A model generated the notes under the pieces. The model saw only the letters and a list, made by a program, of their open reading frames with translations, was not told where the DNA came from and made no database searches. Source: Cobetia sp. cqz5-12 (GTDB lineage: Bacteria > Pseudomonadota > Gammaproteobacteria > Pseudomonadales > Halomonadaceae). From it: a stretch of DNA of 64,000 bases. A program made the position numbers and the translations under genes. Of this stretch, positions 16,513 through 25,483 are shown in pieces (position 1 is the stretch's first letter; each line of letters starts with the position of its first letter). The stretch spans positions 2,757,876-2,821,875 of the forward strand of contig NZ_CP044522.1 of the NCBI RefSeq assembly GCF_016495405.1, given 5' to 3'.

Positions 16513-16680
16513 GATATCGACTCCTTTCGTACATCATATGAAGGTTGGCTCTGAGAGCAGGCGAGTGCCCGGTGCAGCGCTTTCGCTGCCGGGTTCCTCT
16601 GGCAGCGACTCGGTACACGTTTCAGAGAATGGCCGCACACTCGCCTGCGGAGACACTCGTCTACAGATGGTTCAGGCCGC

Positions 16681-17991
16681 TCAACGCGAGCCGTTGCCGC
16701 TGATCACGATCTTGATGGTGCGGATCACCACCAGCAGATCGAGCCAGAAGGAAAAGTGCTTGATGTAGAAGAAGTCGTATTCCAGCTTGCGGATCATGCC
16801 TTCCACTTCAGCGGCGTAGCCCTGCTCGACCTGCGCCCAACCGGTGATGCCCGGACGCACGACATGGCGGTAGTGGAAGAACGGCACGTCCTTGCGATAC
16901 CAGTCGGCCAGGTTCATCGACTCGGGGCGCGGGCCGATCAGGCTCATGTCGCCCTTGAGCACGTTGAACAGCTGGGGCAGCTCATCGAGACGGCACTTGC
17001 GGATGAAGCGCCCGACTCGCGTGATGCGCGGGTCACTGCCTTCCTGGGTGAAGCCCGCGCCCTTCATGCCGTCATACATGCTGCGGAACTTGTAGACGGT
17101 GAAGGGACGGCAGTGAAAGCCCATGCGCGGCTGGCGGAAGATCACCGGTCCGGGACTGTCGAGGCGTATCGCCAGCGCCGTCAGCAACATGACAGGCGCC
17201 AGCAGCGGCAGCATGAGCGCGGCGACGGTGAAGTCCATCCAGCGCTTGATGACCTCATAGTCTTCCCGCGGCGTCAGCGAGCCGAACTCGTTGGCATAGA
17301 GGTGATCGAGCAGCACGCGACCGGTGATCATCTCGTGGGCATGGGTGGCGTGATAGACCGGAATGCGGTGGATGGTGCAGTCGGCCAGGAAGCTCTCCCA
17401 CTCGCTGGGCAGCTCACCGCGCAGGTCCGCCACCACGCCATCGATACGCGGCAGGCCGACCAGGTCCGGCCCGCGCAACGACAGCCACTCGACGCCCGGG
17501 CGGGTACACAGACTCGGTGCCTTGCCGTAGGGCACCACCGCGAAGCGCATCCGGCGCACCCGGGTGTCGATGTAGTAGTAGGCCGTACACAGGCTTACCG
17601 CGAGCAGGAAGGACAGACCGACCTGGTGACGCGAATACTCAAGCCCCAGCACCCCCAGCACCATCATCAAGGTCAGGTAGGAGATGACGATCGCGGGTAC
17701 GACATAGAGGTAGGAGCGCGTGCCCGGCAGGCGGGACAGGCGATTGACCGCCGTCACCGACAGGGTGTACGCCACGCCGGTACCCAGCAGGGCATGCCAC
17801 TGATCATCGCTGGTCAGCCACCAGTGGGTGCCACCCTGCATCAGCTGGTTCAACCCTGCCTGGTAGAGAGCCGGCGCGATGACCACCACCAGCATCCCGA
17901 AGATCAGCTGCAAGCGCTTGCTGGCCAGCAAGCGCTCGTAGTGATGCGAGTAACGCCGCTGGTGCTCCATCGACAAGGGTATACCGCTCAT
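16681..17991 (-). CDS. Initiating sugar-phosphate transferase (polyprenyl-P, WbaP/WcaJ type)
   Basis: A 436-residue membrane enzyme that transfers a hexose-1-phosphate to undecaprenyl phosphate and so starts the repeat unit. The N-terminal half has four membrane segments and a soluble domain (RIDGVVADLRGELPSEWES). The C-terminal half is the bacterial sugar-transferase domain: RWMDFTVAALMLPLLAP, IRLDSPGPVIFRQPRMG, YKFRSMYDGM, ELPQLFNVLKGDMSLIGPRP and RPGITGWAQV, including the catalytic Asp-Glu region before LPQ. The start at 17991 follows an excellent GGAGGAGGT. Closely similar to the paralogue at 39753-41048. The donor is probably UDP-glucose or UDP-galactose, but this is uncertain. Confidence 0.92.
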   Translation of the reverse strand: MSGIPLSMEHQRRYSHHYERLLASKRLQLIFGMLVVVIAPALYQAGLNQLMQGGTHWWLTSDDQWHALLGTGVAYTLSVTAVNRLSRLPGTRSYLYVVPAIVISYLTLMMVLGVLGLEYSRHQVGLSFLLAVSLCTAYYYIDTRVRRMRFAVVPYGKAPSLCTRPGVEWLSLRGPDLVGLPRIDGVVADLRGELPSEWESFLADCTIHRIPVYHATHAHEMITGRVLLDHLYANEFGSLTPREDYEVIKRWMDFTVAALMLPLLAPVMLLTALAIRLDSPGPVIFRQPRMGFHCRPFTVYKFRSMYDGMKGAGFTQEGSDPRITRVGRFIRKCRLDELPQLFNVLKGDMSLIGPRPESMNLADWYRKDVPFFHYRHVVRPGITGWAQVEQGYAAEVEGMIRKLEYDFFYIKHFSFWLDLLVVIRTIKIVISGNGSR

Positions 17992-18046
17992 CGTGCTTAC
18001 CTCCTCCGTGATTCAAGCGTCATGAGAGCTGCCAAGCGAGACGATG

Positions 18047-20266
18047 TCAGGCGTAGCTGTAGTTGTAATAGCCGTAGCCATGCTTGTCGCCGGCTTGCGG
18101 TTCGATGGCATTCAGGATGGCGCCCTTGACGTGAATGCCATTGTTCTCGAGCTTCTTGCGCGCATGCTCGAGTTCGCGCACCTGGTTCATGCCAAAGCGC
18201 GCCACCATCAGACTGGCGCCGACGTGACGACCGATGATCAACGCTTCGGTCACGGCCAGTACCGGTGGCGTGTCGATGATGATCAGGTCGTAACGCTCAC
18301 CGAGTTGCTCCAGCAGCTCGGCGAAATTGGGCTGCATCAACAGCTCCGACGGGTTGGGCGGTGCGACACCACGGCCCAGGAAATCAAGATTGTCGATGCG
18401 CGAGTGATACAGCACGCTGTCCAGCGGACTGGCACCGCTGAGCACATCCGACAGACCGCCTTGCTCGGAGGTACGCTGGAAGGCGTGATGCAGGTGACCA
18501 CGGCGCATGTCGGCATCGATCAGCAGCACGCGCTGACCGGCCTCGGCACTCACCGCCGCCAGATTGAGGCTGACGAAGCTCTTGCCGATGCCCGGGCTCG
18601 GTCCGGTGAACATTACCGACTTGCGGCGGTTGTCGAGCAGAGCGAAATGTAGACTGGTGCGCAGGCTGCGCAGGGCCTCGATACTGATGTCCGACGGCTG
18701 GGAGGTGGCCAGCACCCCCTGATAGATCTCGCGACCGCCCTTCTCGCCCTTGAGGCGCACGCGGCGCATCATGTTGTGCTGCTGTGGTGACAGCGGCACC
18801 GTGGCGTAGACGGGCAGGTCCAGTGCCTCGATCTGCTCGGCGGTATCGATGCCCTTGCGCATCGCATGACGCAGCAGTGCGGCCAGCGCGCCCAGCATCA
18901 GGCCGATCATGCAGAACACGGCCAGCATCAGGGATGTCTTCGGCGAGATGGGCACTGGCTGCAGAACCGCCGGATCCAGGATGCGCACGTTGCCGACGGT
19001 GCCGGCCTTCTTGAGGCGCACTTCCTCGCGCTTGTTGAGCAGCGCGACATAGATTTCCTGGCTGACGGTGACATTGCGATTCAGGTTGAGCGCCTCGCGC
19101 TGGGCGGCCGGCAGTTGCTCGGCCTGTTTCTGCACGCGTGCCTTCTCCTGATTGAGCGAATCACGGCGTGCCACCAGCGCCCGATAGGCCGGGTGCTCGC
19201 TGGTGTAGGCACGGGACAGCTCGGCCAGGCGCAGCTTGATCTCGGTCAGCTGATTGTCCAGTCCGACGAGATTCTCCATCACCTGCTGGCTCTCGGCGGT
19301 CAGATCGACCGAGTCGCGACGTCGACGATAGTCGTTGAGTGCCGATTCGGCCTCATCGAGCTGGCCACGCAGTGTCGGGATCTGGTCGCCCAGAAAGCCC
19401 AGCTGATTGTCAGCCTCGGCGGATTCCCGCTCGATGTTCTGCTGCAGGAAGACATTGGTGATGGTGTCCAGGGTATTGACGATGGCGGCCTGGTCACTGC
19501 CGGACAGGCTCAGCGTGACCACCCCGGTGTCGGTGCCATTGCGCACGGCGGTGAAGCGCGACTTGAGCGAATTGATGGCGCTCAGGTCCGAGATGCTGGT
19601 CAGGGTGAAGCGTGCACCGGGTTCGGCTGACAACTCGCGCACGAAGACCTTGATGCCCTCCGCCAGCGCGTTCTCGCCCACCTTGCCATCGACGATCGGC
19701 TGCCCCTCGGCATCCAGCAGTCGGTAGCGCTCATCGCCCAGTGCCTCGAGGGTCAGCGTCTGCTGCTGCCACGGGCCGCCGAGCTCAAGTGTGGTGACCT
19801 TGAGGGTGTCATCGCCCCAGGCGTAATCCTGGCCGCCGAGGCTTGCCGGCAGGCGCAGATGGCGGTTGGAGAGCCAGTCACCGATGACCGGGTAGCGCAC
19901 CGGAGAGACCACGATATTGAGGCGCTCGCGTTCCACGGCCTGGCCCAATACCAGTCGTGAGGCGAGAATTTCCAGCTCATCGCTGGTGCTGCTCTCATCA
20001 CTGCCGGTCGCCTGACCGGCCAGCGGCCCCAACAGGCTGGCGCTGCCGCCCTTGTCCTCGATCTGGATCAGGGAATCGGCCAGGTAGATGCGTTGCTGGC
20101 TACCGACGAGATAGATACCCAGCAGGGTGAACAGGAGCGTGCTGCCGATCAGCCACCAGCGTCGATGCCAGAGCAAGGCGAGAATGGTGCTGAAATCGAG
20201 TCGGCGCGTGGTGTCCTTGCCAGGCTGTGCAGAAGAGGATGGCATGGGAGAGGTGTACTGATTCAT
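18047..20266 (-). CDS. wzc: Wzc-like polysaccharide co-polymerase / tyrosine autokinase
   Basis: A 739-residue inner-membrane protein controlling chain length and export. It has TM1 near residues 36-55 (RRWWLIGSTLLFTLLG), a long periplasmic coiled-coil Wzz domain, TM2 near 430-455 (LMLAVFCMIGLMLGAL) and a cytoplasmic BY-kinase domain. Walker A is GPSPGIGKSF (about 555), Walker A' LLIDADMRRG (about 581) and Walker B LIIIDTPP (about 661). The C-terminus is a tyrosine cluster, YGYYNYSYA, the autophosphorylation tail. It lies between wza and the initiating transferase, as in other group 1 capsule loci. No Wzb-type phosphatase gene is found in the window. Confidence 0.95.
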   Translation of the reverse strand: MNQYTSPMPSSSAQPGKDTTRRLDFSTILALLWHRRWWLIGSTLLFTLLGIYLVGSQQRIYLADSLIQIEDKGGSASLLGPLAGQATGSDESSTSDELEILASRLVLGQAVERERLNIVVSPVRYPVIGDWLSNRHLRLPASLGGQDYAWGDDTLKVTTLELGGPWQQQTLTLEALGDERYRLLDAEGQPIVDGKVGENALAEGIKVFVRELSAEPGARFTLTSISDLSAINSLKSRFTAVRNGTDTGVVTLSLSGSDQAAIVNTLDTITNVFLQQNIERESAEADNQLGFLGDQIPTLRGQLDEAESALNDYRRRRDSVDLTAESQQVMENLVGLDNQLTEIKLRLAELSRAYTSEHPAYRALVARRDSLNQEKARVQKQAEQLPAAQREALNLNRNVTVSQEIYVALLNKREEVRLKKAGTVGNVRILDPAVLQPVPISPKTSLMLAVFCMIGLMLGALAALLRHAMRKGIDTAEQIEALDLPVYATVPLSPQQHNMMRRVRLKGEKGGREIYQGVLATSQPSDISIEALRSLRTSLHFALLDNRRKSVMFTGPSPGIGKSFVSLNLAAVSAEAGQRVLLIDADMRRGHLHHAFQRTSEQGGLSDVLSGASPLDSVLYHSRIDNLDFLGRGVAPPNPSELLMQPNFAELLEQLGERYDLIIIDTPPVLAVTEALIIGRHVGASLMVARFGMNQVRELEHARKKLENNGIHVKGAILNAIEPQAGDKHGYGYYNYSYA

Positions 20267-20356
20267 GACGCCGCCTTGAGTAAACGATTCAGGCCCGGCA
20301 GGCAGGTGATACGGCAGGTCGCGACGCGACCTGCCATGCGGGAGTGGGACATGACC

Positions 20357-21475
20357 TCAATCCTCGATGTCATCGATGACCGAGACGAAGGCCCCGGTGC
20401 TGGTCACGGACGGCAATAGCTGACTCAGCACACGGTTCCAGCGGCTGACCGGCGCGGCGGTCACATAGACCACATCACGCGGTTGCAGCGGGAAGCGCGC
20501 GCCCAGCATCAGCGAGGTCGCATCCGAGATATCGAGAATGAAGACCGTGGCCAGCTTGTCGGACTCCGGCGAATTTTCACGCACCACGAAGACGCCTGAC
20601 GGATTGGCGCGGTCCTCATCGACCCCGCCGGCCCGCGACAGCGCATCGGTGAGGCTCAGACGTTCATTGCCCACCGGCATGTTGCCGGGCTTGAGTACCT
20701 GACCGAGCACGAAGACGTTCTGGTCTTCCGCCACCGGCACATTGATCACGTCGCCATCCTTGAGCAGACGGTTCTGACGCATGTCGCCCTGCTGCAGCAG
20801 CTGATAGAGACTCAGGTGCTCCTGCTGGCCGTCGCGCGTCAGCGTGATGTTGTGGGTATTGGCCAGTGCCGTGACGCCGCCGCTGGCACTGATGGCATCG
20901 ATCAAGGTCAGCGGAACATCCGTGACCGGCACGAAGCCCGGTTCGGTCACGGCGCCACTCAGATAGACGCGCTTGGAGCGGAATTGCGCCACCGAGACAT
21001 TGACCTGCGGCTCGGTGATATAACGGGACAGCCCCGCGACCAGCGCGGCGCGCACCTCATCCACCGTCATGTCGCGAATGTTGATGCGCCCGACATAGGG
21101 GTAGAACAGCGTGCCATCCGGCTGGACGATGTAGGTCAGCGCCTCGACCGTCTGACGCTGCACACCGCTTTCCTGGGCCAGGTCCAGCGGCGTGCTCAGA
21201 TTGATGGCCAGAATGTCGCCGCCGCCCACGCGGTAGACATACTGCTTGATGTCATCGACCAGCTCGGGCGGCGCGGGAGCGGTCCGGGCGGGGCGCGCAC
21301 GATAGTTGGAGATCAGCCCGGGGGTGATCGGCGTGACTTCCACCTGGTCGGTCAGCGGCGCGACCTCGGCTTCATAATCCATGTGCCCACCGGGTGCGAA
21401 GGCACACCCGCTCATCGCCAATATCACGGCGGCAAATGAGAACGCCCGGAGCGTCGTTCTGACCGGTATATCCAT
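20357..21475 (-). CDS. wza: Wza-like outer-membrane polysaccharide export lipoprotein
   Basis: A 372-residue periplasmic/outer-membrane lipoprotein that forms the export channel. The signal ends in a lipobox LAMSGC with the lipidated Cys24. A Poly_export domain follows (YRVGGGDILAINLSTP, then PDGTLFYPYVGRINIRDMT) and SLBB repeats (VYLSGAVTEPGFVPVTDVPL; VFVLGQVLKPGNMPVGNERL). It ends with AAPVSRWNRVLSQLLPS, shared nearly word for word with the paralogue at 43684. It is the first gene of EPS cluster 1; its leader carries two ops copies, a palindrome and a promoter-like motif. The ATG at 21475 is preceded by a purine-rich GGGGAAGAG. Confidence 0.95.
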   Translation of the reverse strand: MDIPVRTTLRAFSFAAVILAMSGCAFAPGGHMDYEAEVAPLTDQVEVTPITPGLISNYRARPARTAPAPPELVDDIKQYVYRVGGGDILAINLSTPLDLAQESGVQRQTVEALTYIVQPDGTLFYPYVGRINIRDMTVDEVRAALVAGLSRYITEPQVNVSVAQFRSKRVYLSGAVTEPGFVPVTDVPLTLIDAISASGGVTALANTHNITLTRDGQQEHLSLYQLLQQGDMRQNRLLKDGDVINVPVAEDQNVFVLGQVLKPGNMPVGNERLSLTDALSRAGGVDEDRANPSGVFVVRENSPESDKLATVFILDISDATSLMLGARFPLQPRDVVYVTAAPVSRWNRVLSQLLPSVTSTGAFVSVIDDIED

Positions 21476-21504
21476 ATCCTGTCTCTTCCCCTGTGATCCT
21501 GACC

Positions 21505-21539
21505 GCTACCGCCAGGCGCTGTTTCGGCACGCTACCGCC
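21505..21539 (-). promoter_or_regulatory. ops element (RfaH recruitment) plus a second copy
   Basis: The minus strand reads GGCGGTAGCGTGC at 21539-21527, identical to the ops sequence GGCGGTAGCGTG of enterobacterial capsule, LPS and haemolysin operons. A second copy, GGCGGTAGCGGTC, lies at 21513-21501. Both are in the untranslated leader of wza, 30-64 nt before its start codon. In known systems the ops hairpin in paused polymerase recruits RfaH, which then suppresses termination through the whole operon. Confidence 0.8.
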
Positions 21540-21660
21540 CTGAGGAACTGGCGTTCTCCCCTGCTGCCGATAGCGGCGCCCTGTTGGCGTACATGTCATC
21601 TGTCATGGAGTGGTCACGCCTGCCCTTCGATACCCCTGCGATATCCACGGACACACGTCA

Positions 21661-21683
21661 GGCATGTGTCCATGACACATGCC
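21661..21683. promoter_or_regulatory. Perfect 10-bp-arm palindrome in the wza leader
   Basis: GGCATGTGTC (21661-21670), spacer CAT, GACACATGCC (21674-21683). It stands between the promoter-like motif (21744-21717) and the ops pair. There is no T-tract, so an operator for a dimeric regulator is more likely than a terminator. The regulator is unknown. Confidence 0.55.
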
Positions 21684-21716
21684 CATGACCGAACTCCGAA
21701 ATGGAACGTTTATTAG

Positions 21717-21744
21717 TATTTTAGTAATTCACTACCAGTCATCT
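21717..21744 (-). promoter_or_regulatory. Promoter-like motif of EPS cluster 1
   Basis: The minus strand carries AGATGA, 13 variable bases, then ACTAAAATA. It can be read as a -35-like TTAGAT and a -10 TAAAAT 17 bp apart. The same two blocks with the same spacing recur at 26685-26658 upstream of the GT2 gene at 26532. It would give a leader of about 230 nt containing the palindrome and ops. Confidence 0.45.
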
Positions 21745-22929
21745 AACACACGAAACATATTGCATTGATCGACTTTCTCATCAATCAAGACAATATGACT
21801 CATTTGATTAACCGATACTTATAAGCTTGATCGCACCATCACTATTGATGACTTGTTTCTTGCACTTTTATTGACATTTCAGTTCAAGCGCCTCGTGGAT
21901 TGAACCTGTCAGAGGCCACAGTCGACTGAAGGTTTGTGCAGCCCCTTCAAGCAGGTGAGACCTGACGATCTCGTTGGCGAGTCAGCTGCCACGGCAGCGT
22001 CAGAACGGGATGAGAATTCATGCCCGCATGCATTCCATGGAGAGGCGCGATGATAGAGGTGCAACGCTCGATTGCCCGGATGTGCCTGCGCAACCTGCCC
22101 GACCTGGCAGGCAGCGCGCGACCTCGAATGAGGCGAGCGCCCAGAGTCCCGAAAGGCCAGGAACACGCCGCTTTCGCGTGAGGCACCGACGGCTTCGTCA
22201 ATCACGCCTGATATATCAAATCCATTTAATACAATAATTTACTGACATTCTCTGCCTGATCTGACGCACTATCCTGCACGTCTTCCGGCAAGCTCGGGTC
22301 TGACTGACCACTCGGCGGCAATGCCCTGACTCCAGACTTGCCCCCCGGACTTGATGCCTTCTCATGAGGCATTTCGCCAACCCCGGTGTCGCACGCTGGA
22401 GAGGTACCTCACCCCGCCTGACTGGCCATCTGCGAGGCCCGTCCTGCTCTTGTGTCACCCTTGTGTCGCTCGACTCTTGCGTATGTGCGCATGCTGTCTC
22501 CCTTGGCCATGTCCGACGACCTCGACAGATCTGCACATGACGCACGTCGCAGCGAAGAGCACTTGGCGCTTTACCGACGACATTTGATTCGCCAATAAGC
22601 GACATTACTGTCCCCTCTTCAACAGGGCTGATAATAAATCAATTGACTTCAACAGCAAGGACTTGTCATGTCGTCGAGACGATTGTACTGGCGGTGGTAA
22701 CTTTAAGCTGCTTCCCCTAATCCTCATCATTGGCAATCGGGTACCTGACAGACGGCAGATTACCCTTAGCGCATCTAATGCAAATTGCGAAATCAAACTA
22801 CTTTAATTCAGCAGCAACTCATCATCTGACTCATCGTTGCAGAATGAGAAACCCCAACCTCACTTTGCACACACCTCACACATGCCACGCAGGTGCCCGG
22901 ATACGCCCCAATCAACTCCTGAAAGACGA

Positions 22930-22969
22930 AAAGGCCAGGGGGTGGTGTCAGCGGCACCCCCTGGCCTTT
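22930..22969. terminator. Strong intrinsic terminator after GT4 gene
   Basis: Perfect 15-bp arms, AAAGGCCAGGGGGTG (22930-22944) and CACCCCCTGGCCTTT (22955-22969), with a 10-nt loop. On the minus strand the stem ends in four U residues. It lies about 100 nt after the stop of the GT4 at 23066 and shields the wza regulatory region from read-through. Confidence 0.85.
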
Positions 22970-23065
22970 CCAATTGCGTTCATGACCTGCTCAACGTGGC
23001 CGGCTTTCCTGAACATGCCTTTCCTGAACATGCCTTTCCGTCACTTGGGTGTCCGCTGCGGACAT

Positions 23066-24184
23066 TCAGGGCGTCACCTCCAGCCCTGAGGTGTCCTGCG
23101 CTGGCTGGTGGCTGCCATACAGCGCCAGATGCCCACTGAGAGCGGTATCGATATGGTAACTCGCCCCATAGCGGCGCGCGTTGCGGGCGAAGGCACGCCG
23201 CAATTCAGCATCCCCCACCAGTCGGCCCAATGCCTCGGCGTAGCGCACGGGCGTGTGCTGGTCGACCACCAGGCCGTTGCCGACCCGATGCACCACCTCG
23301 GCACAACCGCCGACATCGGTGACCAGTACCGGCAGGCCACTGAGCGTCGCCTCCAGCAGCGAGATCGGCAGGCCCTCCCAGGCGGATGACATGATGAAGG
23401 CATCGGCGCTGGCCAAAAGGCCTGCTACATCCGAGATATTGCCCAGCAAGCTGACCTCATCATTGAGCCCGAGCGCCTCGATCTGCGCCACCAACTGCGC
23501 CTTGTGTGGCCCCTCCCCGGCAATCCTGAGCCTGAACGCCAGGCCCTGCGCCTTGAGTCTGGCGCAGCTTTCCAGCATCAGAGGGTATTGCTTGGCATCG
23601 GTCAGACGTCCGATCGCCGCCAGCTGCACCGGGGCCTGCTGATTCGCCTCCCGCCAACCACTGGCCTTGAGGCGCGCCCCGGAGACGGCGTTGTCGATCT
23701 GTACCACCGGACGCGCCGCAATCGGTGCCAGCTTGTCGGTGCAGGCGCGACAGATACCGACGTAGGCCGCCACACGACGATCAAATAGCCGGAACATCCA
23801 GGCCGGTGCGCCCAGTTCGATACTGTGCACCGTCATCATCACCGGCAATTGACGCGGCAACCCAAAGGCGAACATCAACGCGTAATACAGGTGGCAGTGC
23901 ACCACGTCCGGCGCGAAGCGCGTCACTTCCCTGCGCAGCCTCGCCGCGCCTCGCCACGGGCGGCGGCGTGTCTCGATGCCCAGAAACGAGTAGCTGACAT
24001 TGCCGGCACTCAGCTGGCTCAGAAAGCGATGCTCGTATTCGAGGTCACGACCGCATTCCGCGGCGGTTTCCAGAAAGGTGATATGCACACTGTGGCCAGC
24101 GGCCACCATCGCCAGACTCAGGTCCTTGACGTAGACCTCGGCGCCGCCAGAGGCGGGAGTCGAGATGACATGCATGATTCTCAC
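23066..24184 (-). CDS. Glycosyltransferase family 4
   Basis: A 372-residue GT-B glycosyltransferase. It opens MRIMHVISTPASGGAEVYVK with the glycine-rich acceptor loop, followed by VVHCHLYYALMFAFG and MMTVHSIELG. The donor domain shows IGRLTDAKQYPLMLES, LRIAGEGP and the site SSAWEGLPISLLEATLSGLPV. I chose the GTG at 24184 because AGGAGG (24198-24193) stands 8 nt upstream; an ATG at 24175 is the alternative. A terminator ends only 14 nt before that ribosome site, so the gene appears to depend on read-through from the upstream glycosyltransferases. It is last in its unit. Confidence 0.9.
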   Translation of the reverse strand: MRIMHVISTPASGGAEVYVKDLSLAMVAAGHSVHITFLETAAECGRDLEYEHRFLSQLSAGNVSYSFLGIETRRRPWRGAARLRREVTRFAPDVVHCHLYYALMFAFGLPRQLPVMMTVHSIELGAPAWMFRLFDRRVAAYVGICRACTDKLAPIAARPVVQIDNAVSGARLKASGWREANQQAPVQLAAIGRLTDAKQYPLMLESCARLKAQGLAFRLRIAGEGPHKAQLVAQIEALGLNDEVSLLGNISDVAGLLASADAFIMSSAWEGLPISLLEATLSGLPVLVTDVGGCAEVVHRVGNGLVVDQHTPVRYAEALGRLVGDAELRRAFARNARRYGASYHIDTALSGHLALYGSHQPAQDTSGLEVTP

Positions 24185-24211
24185 GGCGATAGCCTCCTGC
24201 TGTCGTTCATG

Positions 24212-24238
24212 AAAAAAGTGAGGGCGGCTGCCCTCACT
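24212..24238 (-). terminator. Intercistronic intrinsic terminator between two GT4 genes
   Basis: On the minus strand AGTGAGGGC (24238-24230) pairs with GCCCTCACT (24225-24217) around a 4-nt loop, followed by a U tract down to 24212. It lies between the GT4 ending at 24302 and the GT4 starting at 24184, with no room for a promoter after it. Confidence 0.85.
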
Positions 24239-24301
24239 TGTCTGTCCACTATCGGTATTGCCTGCCACCGTCACCCAGGCGCCAACACGGCGGCCAGCCG
24301 C

Positions 24302-25483
24302 TCAGATCACTTTCAACAGCGCCGGGGCTTCCAGACCCTCAAGCACCGTGCGCCAGCTGGCTTCGACGGTATTGCGGGAGAAACGGTCCAGCCCGTAATC
24401 CACATTGGCGCGCAGCCTCTCGAGCACCGCCTCATCCCCCAGCACCTCATCAAGCTGACGGGTCATGGCGTCTACATCGCCCTGCGCGACCAGATAGCCA
24501 TTGACGCCATGCTTGATGATCTCGCCTGGCCCGGCCGGGCACGCGAAGCTGACACAGGGCACACCACAGCTCAGCGCCTCGACCAGCACCAGGCCAAAGC
24601 CCTCGAAGCGCGACGAGAGCACGAACAGGTCCGCCGCGGCGTATTCGCGCTGAATGTCCCGGCATTGGCCCGGCATCTGCAGCTGATGGGTGATCTTCAG
24701 GCGCTCGGCCTGCGCCATCAGGGCGCCACGCTGTGCCCCCTCGCCGACGATGCGCAAGACCCAGCCATCACGGGTCGCCTCAGGCAACGCCGCCCAGGCC
24801 TCGAGCAGCAGATCGAAGCCCTTCTGCGGTTCGAGGCGACCGACGGCCACCGCCACCTTGGGCGATTTGGCGCCGCGTGACTTCGCCACTTGCTCAGCAC
24901 TGCCACCACGACTCTGGGACGTCTGGCGCTCGGCGGCGACATGCTCCAGCGGATTGAGGTTGGGCACCACGCTGAGTCGCTCGCGCGCCGCTGGATGCAG
25001 CCGCTCCCAGTACTGGCGATCTTCATGCGACAGCACCACGATGCGGTCGGCGCGATGCGCCGCCAGACGCCGCGCCGTATCACGGCGGGCAACGCCGAGA
25101 TCCGAGGTGGCATTGAAGTGCTCCCAGCACAGGTAGCGCGTGCGGCGACAGAGCAGCGTCGGCAGCAGGAAGGGCAGGAAGCCGATGCTTTCGACCACCA
25201 CCACCACATCCGGGCGCTTGCGCAGCACCACCCACAGCAGACGCAGGAACAGCCACAGGCCACGCACGGCGCCCAGATGCGAGCGCTCGGGATAGAGTGA
25301 TTCGTGCGCGATATCGTCATGCAGCGGATAGGGACTCTCCGCCGGGCCATATTCGCTGAGGATCTCGACCTGATAATCGCCACTGGCGGCCAGCATGTTG
25401 GCGGTATCGGCGCAGGCACGCTCGGTGCCGCCGGTGCGTGACTGGGCACCGGTATAGAACAGGATATGTCTGTGAGTGCTCAT
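24302..25483 (-). CDS. Glycosyltransferase family 4
   Basis: A 393-residue GT-B enzyme. The acceptor domain starts HILFYTGAQSRTGGTERACA, with CWEHFNATSDLG near residue 120, a motif shared with the enzyme at 5177-6283. The donor domain has VAVGRLEPQKGFDLLLEAW, LRIVGEGAQR and SSRFEGFGLVLVEALSCGVP with the E-x7-E pair. Its ATG overlaps the stop of the GT2 at 25480 (ATGA), so the two are translationally coupled. It ends in front of the terminator at 24212-24238. Confidence 0.9.
   Translation of the reverse strand: MSTHRHILFYTGAQSRTGGTERACADTANMLAASGDYQVEILSEYGPAESPYPLHDDIAHESLYPERSHLGAVRGLWLFLRLLWVVLRKRPDVVVVVESIGFLPFLLPTLLCRRTRYLCWEHFNATSDLGVARRDTARRLAAHRADRIVVLSHEDRQYWERLHPAARERLSVVPNLNPLEHVAAERQTSQSRGGSAEQVAKSRGAKSPKVAVAVGRLEPQKGFDLLLEAWAALPEATRDGWVLRIVGEGAQRGALMAQAERLKITHQLQMPGQCRDIQREYAAADLFVLSSRFEGFGLVLVEALSCGVPCVSFACPAGPGEIIKHGVNGYLVAQGDVDAMTRQLDEVLGDEAVLERLRANVDYGLDRFSRNTVEASWRTVLEGLEAPALLKVI

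Larger units (their letters stand above)
21476..23065. other. 1.6-kb non-coding regulatory region upstream of wza
   Basis: No gene is supported here; the longest open frame (22216-22605, minus) is Arg/Cys-rich with no family features. The part nearest wza holds the ops pair (21539-21505), a 23-bp palindrome (21683-21661) and an AT-rich promoter zone (about 21700-21870). A strong terminator for the next unit lies at 22930-22969. The middle (about 21900-22750) shows nothing I can name. Confidence 0.5.

Noticed and set aside
22216..22605. 129-residue minus-strand open frame in the wza upstream gap
   Set aside because: Arg/Cys-rich translation, no ribosome site, no recognisable domain.
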